Positions 24,245 to 35,625 of a stretch of 64,000 nucleotides of DNA are shown here, piece by piece. The stretch's first letter is position 1. Every line of letters starts with the position of its first letter. A program made the translations under genes and the position numbers. Source of the stretch: Undaria pinnatifida (Eukaryota; Sar; Phaeophyceae; Laminariales; Alariaceae); assembly GCA_012845835.1 (NCBI GenBank), contig JABAKD010000024.1:9181103-9245102 (forward strand), in the 5' to 3' direction. The notes beneath the pieces were generated by a model. It saw only the letters and a program-made list of their open reading frames with translations, made no database searches and was not told the DNA's origin.

Positions 24245-24470
24245 TTCAGGGCTTTTCGCGGATCGATTCTCTTCACGGTATACCAGTCGGATCGAGTCAG
24301 GATGACCCGACCCATCCCGACCCGTGAGATTCTGAAACCTTCCTGACCCGGTCCGACCCGACCCGTGATATTTCGAACACCTCCTTACCCTACCCGACTC
24401 GACCCGCGAATTTTCCAAGAGGCTTCCTGATCCGACCCACAGGCCGGTTCATGCAAGACCCGTGAAAAGA
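24245..24470 (-). mobile_element. GGGTC-repeat MITE, copy 4
   Basis: The left end is TTCAGGGCTTTTCGCGG. The inside has four GACCCGACCCGTGA-type words, each followed by a CCTCCTTACCC-like word. The right end is AAGACCCGTGAAAAGACG. Confidence 0.75.
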
Positions 24471-24659
24471 CGCGGTACACTTCGGCTTCAGCGATCTCGA
24501 GATGAGGGGTTCCAGTTTTTTTTTCGGCGTGGTGGCACATGTTGCGGTGAAAAAGGTGCACCAACCATTGCTTTTTCCCTGCAAGGTTGTTGGCTTGATA
24601 CAACACTCCAATGGTTGGTATACCTGACCCCCAAAACACTTTTTTTTTTTTCTTCTAGT

Positions 24660-24860
24660 AAAGCTGAAAGTGCAACCTGACGGCCAAACCATCCCATGGC
24701 CTAGAAATATATATATATATTTTTTTCAACATTGCCAAACTAGAAAAAAATGATTTTTTGACGATTTTGGGCTAAGATGGGTTAAGTAGCCCCGTCATTC
24801 AGAAATTGGTTTCACCAAAAAGAGGTACACCTTCGTATCTCTGTCTCAGCACGTGTCTGG
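24660..24860. mobile_element. Composite dispersed element (AAAGTGCAACC ... GAGGTACACC)
   Basis: One end is AAAGTGCAACCTGACGGCCA with CCATGGCC. The other is TTTCACCAAAAAGAGGTACA followed by CACGTG. Elements with the same two ends lie at 30955-31265 and 39085-39290. The right end matches the unit of the array at 7935-8655. Confidence 0.6.
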
Positions 24861-24988
24861 TGAAAATTTTACAACTATGGTGACAAAAAGGGCTCGAATC
24901 GGAAAAACAGATGGCGTGGTTGCCGCCACCGGTTCGGCGACACGTTGGACCACTTTCATTCACACACGCGGACTAGCGGGCACCTCAC

Positions 24989-25260
24989 CTTCTTCGTCCC
25001 GTGACGGCGAAGTAGACGCCGAAGAGGAGGATGACCCTGGCGACACAGGCCCGCGGGAAACCACGTTTCCGCCTTTCTTACCGTTCCCCGCGGCCTTCGC
25101 CTTCCCTTTTTTGTTCGTGCTCCGTCCCTTCTCGACCCTGTTCCTTGATCTCTGCTCGGACTCTTCAGTCCATTCCTCATCGTCATCGATGCAGTCCTGC
25201 TTCGCAGCGGCTTCCCGCTTTTTCCTTTCCGCGACATTTCTGCGAGAGTTTTCTCGATTC
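24989..25260 (-). CDS. Gene B, linker exon
   Basis: This predicted reverse-strand exon is 272 nt, phase 2 in and phase 1 out, with acceptor GGGTGCAG/G and donor GAAG/GTGAGG. It encodes a strongly charged peptide: a basic start (NRENSRRNVAERKKRE), an acidic patch (DDDEEW), then K/R- and S-rich sequence ending DEEG. Its phases and position equal the gene A and gene C linker exons. It would also join in phase to the EsV-1-7 exon at 28447-28572 upstream. The start resembles a bZIP basic region, but the required small residues after Asn are missing and no leucine zipper follows. Confidence 0.55.
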
Positions 25261-25612
25261 CTGCACCCGTGAAGCGTGGCGGGGAAAAAATGAGCCAACG
25301 TTGGAGCTGTGGGTTGGCACGAATTGAGTCACCAACTAGTTATTAGTCGGAGTAATGTAGTAGTTAGCCGTTTCGTGGAGGTGGCGACTATCCGACTCAT
25401 TTGCTTTCCTTACCCGTAGGAAGGATTGCCTTTCCTTTCTGCAGACGTTCTTACGAGAGTGTTCGCGGTTCCTGCGTGCGCGAAGCGTTGGGGGGGAAAC
25501 ATGAGTCAGGGCTAGAGTTGCGAGTCGGCGCGACTTAAGTCACCAACTAGAGTAGTTAATAGTCGGAGCAATAGTTTGACGGCTCCTGGAGGTGCCGACT
25601 ATCCGACTTATT
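25213..25612. repeat. Tandem duplication of about 200 bp spanning the linker exon acceptor
   Basis: The segments near 25213-25410 and 25416-25612 share, in order, a GCGAGAGT word, CCTGC-C-CGAAGCG, AGTCACCAACTAG, TTA-TAGTCGGAG-AAT and GTGCCGACTATCCGACT. The second copy reproduces the exon boundary on the reverse strand (ACGCAG/GAACCGCGAA). Confidence 0.8.
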
Positions 25613-25699
25613 GGAAGGTCGGCGAGCCGGCTGGCCGCCAGTTGGCTTCGCCAGCCGACCTGCCGACTATAGTCACTTGATGAACCGCCTCTACCGATT

Positions 25700-26395
25700 A
25701 CCAGTACTAGTAATTACTATTAGTAGTTGTGAAGTCCTGCAGACTCAGTTCTAGCCAGCGCGATTTAGTATCTGTCGAAAAGGGCGCAGACCCGATACTC
25801 CTGCCACACCGGACCAGCTTCATCGATGCAGCAACAGAGAAATGTAGCCTGACTCTTGTAACGTTCTTCCAAGAGAGCTGGGGTGTGGGCGCCTTACTAC
25901 TTCGAAAGCTGGCCCGCCGGTTCTTCGTGTTCTTCCTAGCCGCAGTCACTCTCAGATAGCGTGATTGATGCTGAATCTTCAATACAAACGTAGCATACGA
26001 TATTTCCAATGCTTATGGGCGGACAGGCTACCAGGCCACAACTTGATTTTCAACCAGGGGTTTGAGCAACGCTGGCGAAGCCGATCGACAGTGCCATTTG
26101 TAATTTTCCGAAGCCAAAAGAGACGGAAACCCGGTCTCGTATGCTGAAAAAAAACGATTGATTTCCTCGAGAATAATATGCACATTGAGCCATATTCTAT
26201 AGAATGATTGTGCATTTTGCCACCTATCATATGCCGACAAGTATTTTCCGCAGCTCATGCTGAGGTGACCAATGCGTACTTGGTAGCGGAGGTGGTTGCG
26301 GCGGAAGAGTCTATGTAAAATCGTGCTGTTGACTCTGGTATTACCATTCAGGGGGGTCGCCGACCTATGTCCTTCGCGAGGGTAGTATAAACCCC
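25700..26395. other. No recognised gene
   Basis: A reverse-strand frame at 26402-26028 has near-normal composition but matches nothing I recognise and has no clear splice context. The bases 25705-25730 are a run of ACTAGTAATTACTATTAG-type words. A reverse-strand copy of the CTTTGCAAGC element begins at about 26395. Confidence 0.4.
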
Positions 26396-26659
26396 GCAGC
26401 ACGCACGATCGAAGGATCTCACACGCAGCTTGCGAAAGTGAAGTCTCGACAAGAAAAAAAAACTTTCAAGGCTATAGCCCACCTCGATTTTCTGTAGAGC
26501 CCTTGAGCAAGTGCAGCATGCCATCAGCATGGCGTGGTTTGGTTGTGTTTATGGGGTGGCGCTTTCGTATTGTCCCGCAGTCAGGTTCGGGGTTAAGAAA
26601 TAACGGTAATATTTTCGTTTGATACAGCGATACAGCTAGGTGATCAAGGCTACGGTAGG

Positions 26660-27250
26660 AGAGAGGGGGGGGGGGGGGGGGGGCATGTTAAGGGGGGGCG
26701 TGCTCAGTTTGGCCCGTAGTCATATGACCATAGACCCCCGCATCCTTACTATGCTGGGACGGAGCACGTCGGGTTTTCGCCAACCAGGCAGACATTGCTT
26801 GCTCCAAGCGCAAAGCGCCGTGAGGTGTTCGGCGAGTCGCATGAAGGGTGAACTACATCCTTCCAAGAACCGCTCGTAAGACGGACTTCGGGACCTTGTG
26901 CCTACTTTCTTGCTTATGGATGACAGCGCCAATGAGTTACTTTGTTTTCTGGTGTGACCACTCCAGAGACAGCGACGGGTATTACTATGTGACTGCCTCG
27001 TGGCCATATTCACACTACGCGATGCGATCATTCCCCTTGTGCGGAGTTAGGGTTCTCCACCCTGCACAATATGATCTACTCGGTAACCATCATGGTGACC
27101 GCCAAGAAAAAAAGAAAAATCGATACCCTGGTTGTCTAGCTCACGCAGTGATTGGCATGTTTTCCAGCGTCGTTGCCAACCAACGCCAACCCCAACATAC
27201 ATATAATGTTTTACAGCGTCGGTGCCAACCGAGGCCAACCGTGATATGCA
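26660..27250 (-). mobile_element. Retroelement-family copy, left arm of a large inverted repeat
   Basis: Read on the reverse strand, it ends in a C tract (26660-26685). Before that come GCACGCCCCCCTTAACATGC, GACTACGGGCC and GTGCTCCGTCCCAGCATAG. The opposite end has CCAACCAACGCCAACCCC. Almost the whole segment pairs with 27785-28372 in inverted orientation. Confidence 0.8.
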
Positions 27251-27274
27251 TATGTTACGGGGCTTCGGTGGGGG

Positions 27275-27545
27275 GGGGGGCATGTTAAGGGGGGCATGTT
27301 AAGGAGGGCGTACTCATTTGTGGCTTGCCTTAGTCATTTGACCATTGACGATGCATCCCTGTCGAGACGGAGCACCGTTCCTACTCCTAATAGCCTAATA
27401 ATAGAGACACCTCCAACATTTGGGCGCCCATTATGCGTTTTCCATATATTACATTAAAACTGCTTGCTTATCCTATCCCTTCTTGTTTCGCCGTCTGTGG
27501 CCACCTCATCTATCTCCTAGGATAGGCTGCGGTAGGGAGGGTACC
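27275..27545 (-). mobile_element. Retroelement 3' end with C tail
   Basis: The reverse strand carries GGTGGCCACAGACGGCGAAA, ATATATGGAAAACGCATAAT and GGGCGCCCAA, then GTACGCCCTCCTTAACATGC and a C tract. The first three match 51665-51755, just after the zinc-knuckle remnant. This ties the C-tailed family to that retroelement. It lies in the loop of the inverted repeat. Confidence 0.7.
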
Positions 27546-27784
27546 CCCTTTTGGGTTACTTTTCTTCGGCCATGGCTCGGGGTCGCTCGTTTGCGGTCTT
27601 AAGCTTCCGCGCTGGCTCAATTTTTGTGATATAAACCCGCAATGGAACAGTAAGCTACGCTGTGCAAAAACAAAAGCCTAAAGCCCTGTTGTCAGTGAGG
27701 TGCAGAGCCACTGGTGTGACTGGTCAAAACCTCAAAGCCGGTAGTGAAAACAGGAATAACCCCTCCCCCCTTCTTAATGCATGC

Positions 27785-28372
27785 CTGGTATATATAATGG
27801 TTGGCCTCGGTTGGCGCCGGCGCTGTAAAACGTTTGATGTATATCAATTGGGGTTGGCGTTGGTTGGCGACGCCGCTGAAAAACATGCCAATCACTGCGT
27901 GAGCTAGACAACCCGGGTACCGTTTTGATTCGCTTGTCACACCATGATGGTTATCGAGTTTGATCATGTTGTACGGAGTGAGAGAACCTCAACGCCGCAC
28001 ACGGGGAATGATCGCATCGCATATTGTGAATATGGTAAGGCACCCACGAGGCAGCTATAGAGTAACACCCAATGCTGTCTCTGGAGTGGCTACGCCAGAA
28101 AACAAAGTAACCCATTGGTCGCTGTCATCCACACGCAAGAAAGTAGGCACAAGACCCCGAAGTCCGTCTCACGAGCGGTTCTTGGAATGATGCGGTTCAC
28201 CCTTCATGCGACTCGCCGAACATCTCACGGCGCTTCGCGCGTGGAGCAAGCAATGTCTGTGTGGCTGGAGAAAACCCGACGTGCTCTGTCCCGGCATAGC
28301 AAGGATGCGAGGGTCTATGGTCATACGACCACGGCCAAACTCCCCTTAACATGCCCCCCCCCCCACCGTAGC
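27785..28372 (+). mobile_element. Retroelement-family copy, right arm of a large inverted repeat
   Basis: This is a forward-strand copy of 26660-27250. It starts with GGTTGGCCTCGGTTGGCG and ends with CCCTTAACATGCCCCCCC. The two copies are head to head, with their C tails pointing outward. Confidence 0.8.
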
Positions 28373-28446
28373 CTCGGTCACGTGCGGAACTCCCTACGAG
28401 AGGAGCCTCCAAAAAATATCTGTTCCGTACCATGAGTATAGCTCAC

Positions 28447-28572
28447 CTTGCAATTCTGTCCTTCTCGATGCTGATGGATTCTTTGAGCAAGTGCACCATG
28501 CCGTGTTTTTTGTGACTGGCACAGTACACGGGCCGCCCCATCGACAGTCCGTAGTGAGGTCTAGTGTCGCAT
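28447..28572 (-). CDS. EsV-1-7 repeat exon (locus E/B)
   Basis: This predicted reverse-strand exon is 126 nt, phase 2 in and out. The acceptor is CGGTCCGCTACAG/A and the donor GCAAG/GTGAGC. It encodes CDTRPHYGLSMGRPVYC, ASH, then KKHGMV: the second Cys, the YGL turn, the third Cys and C-x2-H of an EsV-1-7 motif. The first Cys would come from the preceding exon. The same phase and first base (A/TGC) occur in the exon at 56869. Its last codon (AG/) joins in phase to the linker exon at 24989-25260, giving a continuous basic stretch, so I place it in the gene B locus. The product would bind zinc. Any DNA or protein partner is unknown. Confidence 0.75.
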
Positions 28573-28639
28573 CTGTAGCGGACCGGCGGGGGCAGAACAT
28601 CGTCATAGTTGTAAAGCACTACTGCTTGGCTACCTCGTT

Positions 28640-29440
28640 ACGTGGTCCCGAGCTACTTACCAGGTAGCGCTACACATCCAACATAATATGTACCCTAAGT
28701 TCGATTAATCTCGAAGGCTAGGAATACGAGCGAGCTCAAAAGGAAGACCCACCGACATCCTTGCTAGTGAGAGCTGGTCGAGCAACGGGCGCCAGGTGTA
28801 CAATTTTTCGATGGGTGCCGGCAGAGGTAGAGGGAGCGACGCAACTGCAAAACATAACACGAACACTGCCGAAGCGCACCAAACTTAGCTGAGCAGGCCA
28901 GCATGAAATTTTTTTTTCTTAAATTCTGGCACGTAGCACGTACCACTCTGGGCGGAAATGTAAGGATCGTTGGAGTATGAATAGGAATAAAACGATTCGT
29001 ACATTTTTGTCCAGAGTGATAGAAAAACGTCTTGGAACAAAATGCAATAATTTTTCGCACTCGCACTGAATGGTTGTTTCGCTCTCTTTCAACAACCCTT
29101 TTGGAAGTTGATTACATCTTGAATATTGTATAGATACCTGAAAAACGACGAGCGCGATCCAATCAAGCGTCTGGGAAGAGCGTGCCTCAGTACGAGGGTC
29201 GCCACGCCTCGCCCATGTCTTTTTACAGCTCCTCAAAAAAGAAATTCGGACGCATCCCCCATTCTAGCAGCCTTATTAATAGCTGCTCTCGTGTGTTGGT
29301 TACTGTAATCGCCGCTTGTTTTCGACACTTCCCTGTGAAGCCCCAAAACGGCTGTAACCGGTACTCACCCTGGGAAGAGGCACGGACGATTTTTCAGCCC
29401 TACCATGCCTTTCGACTTGTGCCCGCTGCAAAACCGCGGG
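28640..29440. other. No recognised gene
   Basis: The stretch holds TTACCAGGTAGCGC near 28658 and short, unconserved frames on both strands. Nothing resembles the exons of this window. Confidence 0.4.
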
Positions 29441-29459
29441 CGGCTTGTCCCTGGAGAAA

Positions 29460-29705
29460 TATCATAAAGAAACAGACATCGTCAACGAACAGACATCGTC
29501 GAAGAACAGAAATCGTCAAATCACAGATATCGTCAACGAACAGAAATCGTCAAAGGACAGATATCGTCAAAGGACGAACATCGTCAACGAGCAGACGTCG
29601 TCAACGAACAGACATCGTCAACGAGCAAGACATCTTCAACGGACAGACATCGTCAAAGGACAGACATCGTCAACGAACAGACATCATCAACAAAGAGACA
29701 GTGCC
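29460..29705. repeat. 17-bp tandem array, about 14 copies
   Basis: ACAGACATCGTCAACGA and variants (AGAAATCGTC, AGATATCGTC) repeat with a 17-bp period, with a few shifted units. Three units are 51 bp, so long open frames arise in all three phases without being a gene. Confidence 0.9.
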
Positions 29706-30954
29706 GGGACAGATAGGCGGGCATCCAGAGCTTACCCTTTCCACCACCATAAATAGCGATGCCCGTGGGCGTTTAACACTTACTTTTCCGACTCTCGCGA
29801 AGTATTGGGGTGCGCGGGTATCTAGCACTTATTTTTTCGACTCGTGAGACTACTGGTGCGCGCGTGTGCTTGTTTGCTTGTTGGACCAAACGCAGAAAGC
29901 TCGGCGACAATGCACCGGTCCTTCTGTCAATCTGCTACGGCCATGAGTGCAACAATCCGAAGCAATCAACACCGCATGCCAAAGTTGGCCAAACTCACTC
30001 TCTTACAATACGGCGTCGGCAAACAGCCAACGGGACACAGCAGAGAAAGAAATACGCCATGGGTGTTGATTTGTGTACGGAGGATCCTCCAAAATATCGT
30101 CTGACCACCCGTTTTGAAACTAAAACACGCCTCAGCGTCCCGTGGCTCTTGCGCGGATTTCCAGAAAACATTACGTTTCGGCTAAGCTGTTTTTGGCTGG
30201 CGGAGCTCCTCAGAAAAGGACCGGCCTAACATCGATGGGATACTATTTTTGGTTTTTACATACCAAGGTACCAGGGTGTTCGTCATTTACAAAAAAAATG
30301 CCATTGCTCTGCTCGTCGGGTTGTACTTTCATAGATTTTCGAAGCCACTTCTTGGGTGAGCTTACCCAAGAACAACGCCAACATCTGCTGGCATTATGGT
30401 CTACAGGTACAAACCTGATACCCGTAATGAAAATAAAAAATGCGCTTCTCCAGCTTCGAGATTGAGGATTTCGTCTAAACTAAGACTTTGCAACAAGCTG
30501 TGAGCGATCCTCCAATCGCGCGTGTTACGGGGAGCGTATGTCCGCTTCAAAGACATAGTTCGGCGACTCCCCTTGGTAATAACTAATACCAGAGGGTCAA
30601 TAGGGTGACGCGAAGACGCCCAGTTCAGAGGTCCTCAGATGGGATCTCCCATAACGTTCTAGAGCTTCTCAAGTGAGTCGCCTCGTCAGCTTTAGGAGCA
30701 ACCACGACCGTAGCCTGCCTCGGAGGATGCGCAAGCACGAGCAGAAACAGCTTCACGCTGGTCTTGTCGGCCTGCGATCTGAAACACCAACACATGCTAC
30801 TAATAGTACTGATAGTATATACAGCAACAGTACTAATAGTATAGAAATACTGATAGTAGTACTAATTGTACGGTGGAAGTGCACCGTGTATTTCCCGAGG
30901 CTCGTAACATCATGAGGAGCTCTATACCTCACACCGAAAAAATGATTTCGAGGA

Positions 30955-31265
30955 AACCGAACGTTCAACCCGACGAACAGACCCATGGCTTACTGTAGGT
31001 ATACACAAATATATACATATACACAAATATATACATATACATAAAACATATACATATATTGCAAAACAAGAGTCACAATCCGACGAGTTGGGGCTCTAAA
31101 GGGGTTGTTTAGCACCGCACTCCCGACATGGGGAGAAAACACTTGAAGTTAGACTATGATATAATAATGTTAGGAGTTGGTAATGAGTTGAGGAGCCCCC
31201 GTCGTTCAAAAAAAAAACAAAACAAAACAAAAAATGCTACCTCTATTTCGCAGCACGCGTGCAAT
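30955..31265. mobile_element. Composite dispersed element, diverged
   Basis: The left end is GTTCAACCCGACGAACAGAC with CCATGGC. The right end is ATGCTACCTCTATTTCGCAG with CACGCGTGC. Between lie ATATACATATACACAAAT repeats (30995-31060) and an AAAACAAAAC run. A similar right end occurs alone near 32245-32275. Confidence 0.45.
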
Positions 31266-31299
31266 GCCGATCACTACGATGTCTTAGCCCCCTAGCAAA

Positions 31300-32620
31300 A
31301 GTGCAGAATTCACGCGGGTCGACTCGCCTGATGGCCCGTAGCTGGGCTGGACCTGACAGCCCTCAACCTCGCACAGTTTCCGGTGCATCGCTGCCGATGC
31401 GAAAGTGCACGTTCGGGAAAAATGCAGCGCACGATCCCGCAGGTCAGGAGGTTGTTTGTTCGAAACATAGAGAGCCGTGCCTCGGGAGTGGTTGCATTTC
31501 CAAACCCAAAATGTATCCCACCAACGGGTCTACGTTCGTTATCTTGGATCAGAAGTGTATTTATTGTTCGATCAGATATTGTTACATGCCTGGTACCTAC
31601 CTGGTAGCGCTTAGGATTTGCGTATTGGATGTACCTTTACAATTCTCCTCAAGGTCGGCTGCTAGCTCATACGCAAATACTTCCTTCATCTGCTTTTGGA
31701 GCCCAGGAATCGGGATGTAAAACACGACAAGAGTTGCCTCATCAACCGTCTAGAAAAAGCGCGTAAGAAAAACGTGCAGGCAACATCACGCTGCACGCGC
31801 GTCGTACGTCTCCTCGCGTTTTCAATCGGACGCGTGCGTTTCCTACCCCGGCAACCCGAGTTGACTGATGTCATCGATCCCGACACAATCAGTGTTTTGT
31901 GTTTGATTTTATAGGACCGTTCCTAACAAACACAAAAAACGTCAGAAATAGTGTCAACAAAAACTTTGACGTTTTCGCGAAACGTAACATTTGTCAGGAA
32001 TCCGAACTTTGAATCGTTTCTTGTTTTACATTTTCCATAAAAATTGATGTCAGGATTCCTGACAAAAGAAAAAACGGGATTTTGTTTTTGAAAACGTGGC
32101 ATTTCAGAATTTCTAAATGTCAGGAATCGCGATTTTTTGTCAGGATTCGTGATTATTTTTGCGTTCTTTAGGATCGACCATAAGGCAGTTTTTCCCTCTG
32201 AAGTCCCGAAGGGGTTAAGCGAAAAAAAATCAGAACAGTTAGGTGTTACCTCTACTGTAGCACGCGTGCGTCGAAACACGGTGGGCCGATATCGAGCTCG
32301 GAGCATTCTTGCGGGGTCACCTGACTACAACTATTAGGCAATGGGGGCAAGGTGCAGAGGTATGCAGTTCTCTGCTTCCCTTAAAGCACACGAAACAACC
32401 GTTTTCGCCCACAGATTGAAGTGCGCCCACGTTGTTGTGGCGACAACATACTTGAAGTTAGTGTGGGGGTGTATATTGCAGTGTTAAAAGCGCTAAGCGC
32501 ACACCGACCCTCGAGGCACGCCCTCCCCCGGTTTCGCCGTTGGTTTCTAAGGACAATGCTCCAAAGCTATTTAATAACACGCCCCCCTTATATCCAAAGG
32601 CATCTAATGGTATCGCCGTC
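31300..32620. other. No recognised gene
   Basis: A forward frame at 31259-31720 has scattered Cys and His but the wrong spacing for EsV-1-7. The rest includes GTCAGGAAT repeats (31990-32150) and AT-rich sequence. Confidence 0.4.
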
Positions 32621-32639
32621 AAATGTCCAAATGCTACCT

Positions 32640-33035
32640 GATATCTAGTATCTAATGCTGCCGCTCTCACGTGCCCACAGCTATAAAAAAAAACGTTCTC
32701 ATGTGTTCAAAGCTGCAAAATTAAACGTCACTCTCACACGCCCAGAGCTATCACATTATGTCACGTGTCTAAAACTATCTAATCACACGGCTCTGACGTC
32801 CGAACCTCTCGTGTCCACAACTACCGGAAAAAATCGTTCTGACGTGTTTAAAGTCACAAAATAAAGCATCGATCTCACACTCCAGTAGCTATCACATAAT
32901 GCCACGTGTTTACAACTATGTAATAACGTGGCTCTCATATGTCCAAGCCCATGGAATAGCATCGATTCCGCGTGTCCAAAGCTATTTAATCACACGGCGC
33001 ATGTCCAAAGCCATCGAATAGCATTGCTCTCACAT
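32640..33035. repeat. Irregular 45-60 bp repeats with CACGTGTC-AAAGCTAT
   Basis: Variants of CTCTCACGTGTCCAAAGCTA followed by TCTAATCACAC or a similar word recur seven or eight times. They are too diverged for a fixed period. Confidence 0.65.
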
Positions 33036-33039
33036 GGCC

Positions 33040-33290
33040 TATATATAGGTCATGTGGCCGGGTGGGAGTCGTACGGTCTGCATGACCTAGCATACGTTTC
33101 CCCGGTTGGATCTGTACTGCACAGATCCTCGCAAAGCATACCATTGCAAAGAATGTAGGAACTGTATGATCTAGATATGTACTAGTAATATGCAGATCCC
33201 GCGCAACATATCATAACGACGTGTACCTGATCTATATGATCTATATGACCCGCAGCAGATCGTGATCTATTTGATCCGAGGTGGTGAACA
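33040..33290. repeat. GATC-rich segment, copy of 12155-12375
   Basis: CCGGTTGGATCTGTACTGCA, then CAGATCCT and GATCTATATGATCTATATGA, follow the same order as the 12-kb copy. Confidence 0.7.
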
Positions 33291-33670
33291 GCTATCTAAG
33301 AACTCCGCTCTCACGTGTTATGCGCGAGGGGTATTGTGAAGGTGAGTCCGAGTCTTCAGGAGGATGGGACTCTGAGCCTTCGGATTGACGTGGAGCCATC
33401 TGGGCGGGTTGGGCGACGCCATCCGCGCAGAATGGAGCTGCTGGTTGCACCATGATGGCAAGAGTGGGGACAAGGGTACGATGTCAGAGTCACAAATGCC
33501 GTACTATTTATTTTGCCTCGACTTTTGTCCCAGAGTTGTAGAAATTTCAGCTGCCGGGGATACCAAACGCCGCCTGGAGCAGGGTTCAATGTGAGCGTGT
33601 AGGGGTGTCAGATAGCCAGGGCGCGTCTGCCGTTTTCGGTACGGTAAACCGAGAGACACCGAACTCTCAC

Positions 33671-33715
33671 CTGCGGAGACAGTACTGGCTGTGGTCGCTG
33701 CCGGCTCCCTGAAAG
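33671..33715 (-). CDS. Possible phase 1-1 microexon
   Basis: A reverse-strand stretch with a very strong pyrimidine tract (CTGCTCTTTGTTTCATG) and GCTCAG acceptor, and a CCGCAG/GTGAGA donor, would give a 45-nt exon, phase 1 in and out. Its end (TASTVSAG) resembles the microexon end of gene C (AAQTVTEG). It lies in the gap of the E/B locus, where phase 1-1 exons are expected. It is too short to be sure, and the splice signals are the main evidence. Confidence 0.25.
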
Positions 33716-34570
33716 CTGAGCAACATGAAACAAAGAGCAGCAGCACGAAAAGATCCGACCGAGCCCGCGGGGGGAGGGCAGAGGGTAGTAACTCTGAGAT
33801 GCTCGCGTGTGCTGGGCATGTTCGTGCAAAATATGCGAGCATTTGCTACTGCAGGAGCGAATGCGAGTTTCTAAGTTTCCTGAAGCATCCTTTTGAGTTG
33901 CCTGAAGCACCCTCGAAACACGAATACACAATAGTTGACGACAGCGGAAAAGTTACGTAGGGATACCATACTATTCTTGTGAGCAGTAAGCTGATCACTC
34001 GCATGCTGGAGAGTTTTTTCGCCGCCACCGTCGCGGGGTACAAGAGTTTTTTTCCCCCTTGCGGATGGTTTGCTACCGCTTGCACCGCCTTCGTTTTTTT
34101 TTTAACCCTTCCCCCCTCCCAACTACGGCGATGCATGCCTTCATTGTCATCGCGAGAAGAGCCCAGCTGCAGAAGGGCTATCTATCGCGACATAATTGTA
34201 AATCTTGTTGCGGATGAAAACGAGTTAAATCAACACACGACGCGTATGAAAATACGTGGAAGTAAGTGTGGTGAGCTTGAGCTTTATTTTTCCCCATCCG
34301 CCGGAGGATAAAAAAAAAAAAAAAATTGTAAATCTGACCACTCCTGGAGAATGATTCATCGTCCGCCAGCTGTTGCTCGCGGTCGCCGTGCTCCCGGGTC
34401 TGTTTCTGACCTTGCTGCTGTCTGTGTTGTATGCGGTGGGATTTCGTTGCTGTTTTTTCTTCGAATGGACTCGGCCTACTGCAAGCACGAGGCACCATTG
34501 CTTCATTTACCACTCTACTGGTGTAGTAGTAAACTGACCATTCGTAGGCCGAAGAAACAAGGTAGCTCAC

Positions 34571-34703
34571 CGTCGCCATCGCGGGTCGCGACCAGCAGTT
34601 TTCCCTTGCGGTTGGTGTACATTCCGGTTCTCTTGTGCTTCTGGCAGACGCTGAGAGGTGCACCTTCAAGGCCGTATCGGGAAGTTCTACCGCACCCAGG
34701 GTA
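34571..34703 (-). CDS. EsV-1-7 repeat exon c (locus E/B)
   Basis: This predicted reverse-strand exon is 133 nt, phase 0 in and 1 out. The acceptor is GCTGGGCAG/TAC and the donor GGCGACG/GTGAGC. It encodes YPGC, GRTSRYGLEG, APLSVC, QKH, KRTGMYTNRKG and LLVATRDGDG. The first Cys of C-x4-C is expected as the end of the previous exon (Cys-Glu, phase 0). Its length, phases and LLVATRDG ending are the same as the exon at 58222-58354 on the other strand, so both boundaries are well supported. It probably belongs with 38387-38537, but the exon that should lie between them is decayed. Confidence 0.8.
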
Positions 34704-34904
34704 CTGCCCAGCGGTGCAGCACGTAAAGAAATTGAAACACGTCAGAGTTTGGGGGGGAAACAAAAACAGGTTAGGGCACAGGGGTAACAAGACTTGTTTT
34801 TGTTTCCTTCGAGATGTGTTTCACACTTTGTCGTGACCACGGACTAAATTAAGGAAATGGGGTAAAGTGAGAACATCGTTATCATCACGTCCAAAAAACG
34901 CAAG

Positions 34905-35625
34905 ATATGCTATCATACTGAGAGCTCACAGTGCGCTGTCTCAGCGGAAACTATTTTCATTTCCGTCAGCTCCTACTTTAGTTTAAGAAATCCGTTCTTA
35001 ACGCTGCTATCCTAAATGGAGCTGTCCTTAAGATGGCTGTTTTTATTGCTGCTGCCCTTAATATTGATGTCCTGCTTATGACCACTGTCCTACGAGGAAT
35101 AGGGCAATATGCCCAAAAACGTAGAGATAAGTATAATACCTAGCAGTGTGTCGCCCGAACGGAGACTGTTTCCGTTTCCGTCAGCTTCAATTTCGGCTTA
35201 TAACACATGTTCTTAACGCTGCCGTCCAAAACACTATTGTCTTCAATACTACCGTCCCCATCACTGCTGTCCTAAAGACTGCTATCCATAATACTGCTGC
35301 CCTACCTAAAACCGCTGTCCTACGAGCAGCACATTGACATACCCCAAAAACTAGAGATTATTTCCTTAATACCGCTTGTCCTTAACTAAGACCGCGGTCC
35401 TTAAGACAGTTGTCTGTAATACTGCTGTGCTTAATACTGATGCCCTTCGTAAGACGGCTGTTGTACAAGCAACAGGGTACTACTCTCAACATGATACAGA
35501 CTATATCATACCTCGCACTGTGCGGCCTTGACGGGGACGTTTGCCGTTTCCGTCAGCTCCAATTTTGGTTTAAGACAGCCGTCCTTAACACTGCTGTCCT
35601 GAGACATCTGGCGCGACTCCGTCTC
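34905..35625. repeat. About 230-bp tandem segments built from CTGCTGTCCTTAA words
   Basis: Segments starting near 34905, 35131 and 35500 share TTTCCGTCAGCTCC(A), CAGTG(T/C)G and strings of variants of ACTGCTGTCCTTAATA, and two end in CTGTCCTACGAG. The array is degenerate. Confidence 0.7.

Noticed and set aside
25200-25260. bZIP basic region (NRENSRRNVAERKK)
   Set aside because: The N-x7-R spacing is met, but the small residues required after Asn are absent and no leucine heptads follow.
29182-29847. 221-residue forward frame
   Set aside because: Most of it is the 17-bp array, whose period keeps all frames open. There is no domain.
31383-31600. Cys/His-rich frame that looks like two EsV-1-7 motifs (KCTFGKN, VVCSKH, CLGSGC)
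   Set aside because: C-x2-H and C-x4-C are present, but the Gly turn follows the first Cys directly and no splice sites fit. The resemblance is probably chance.
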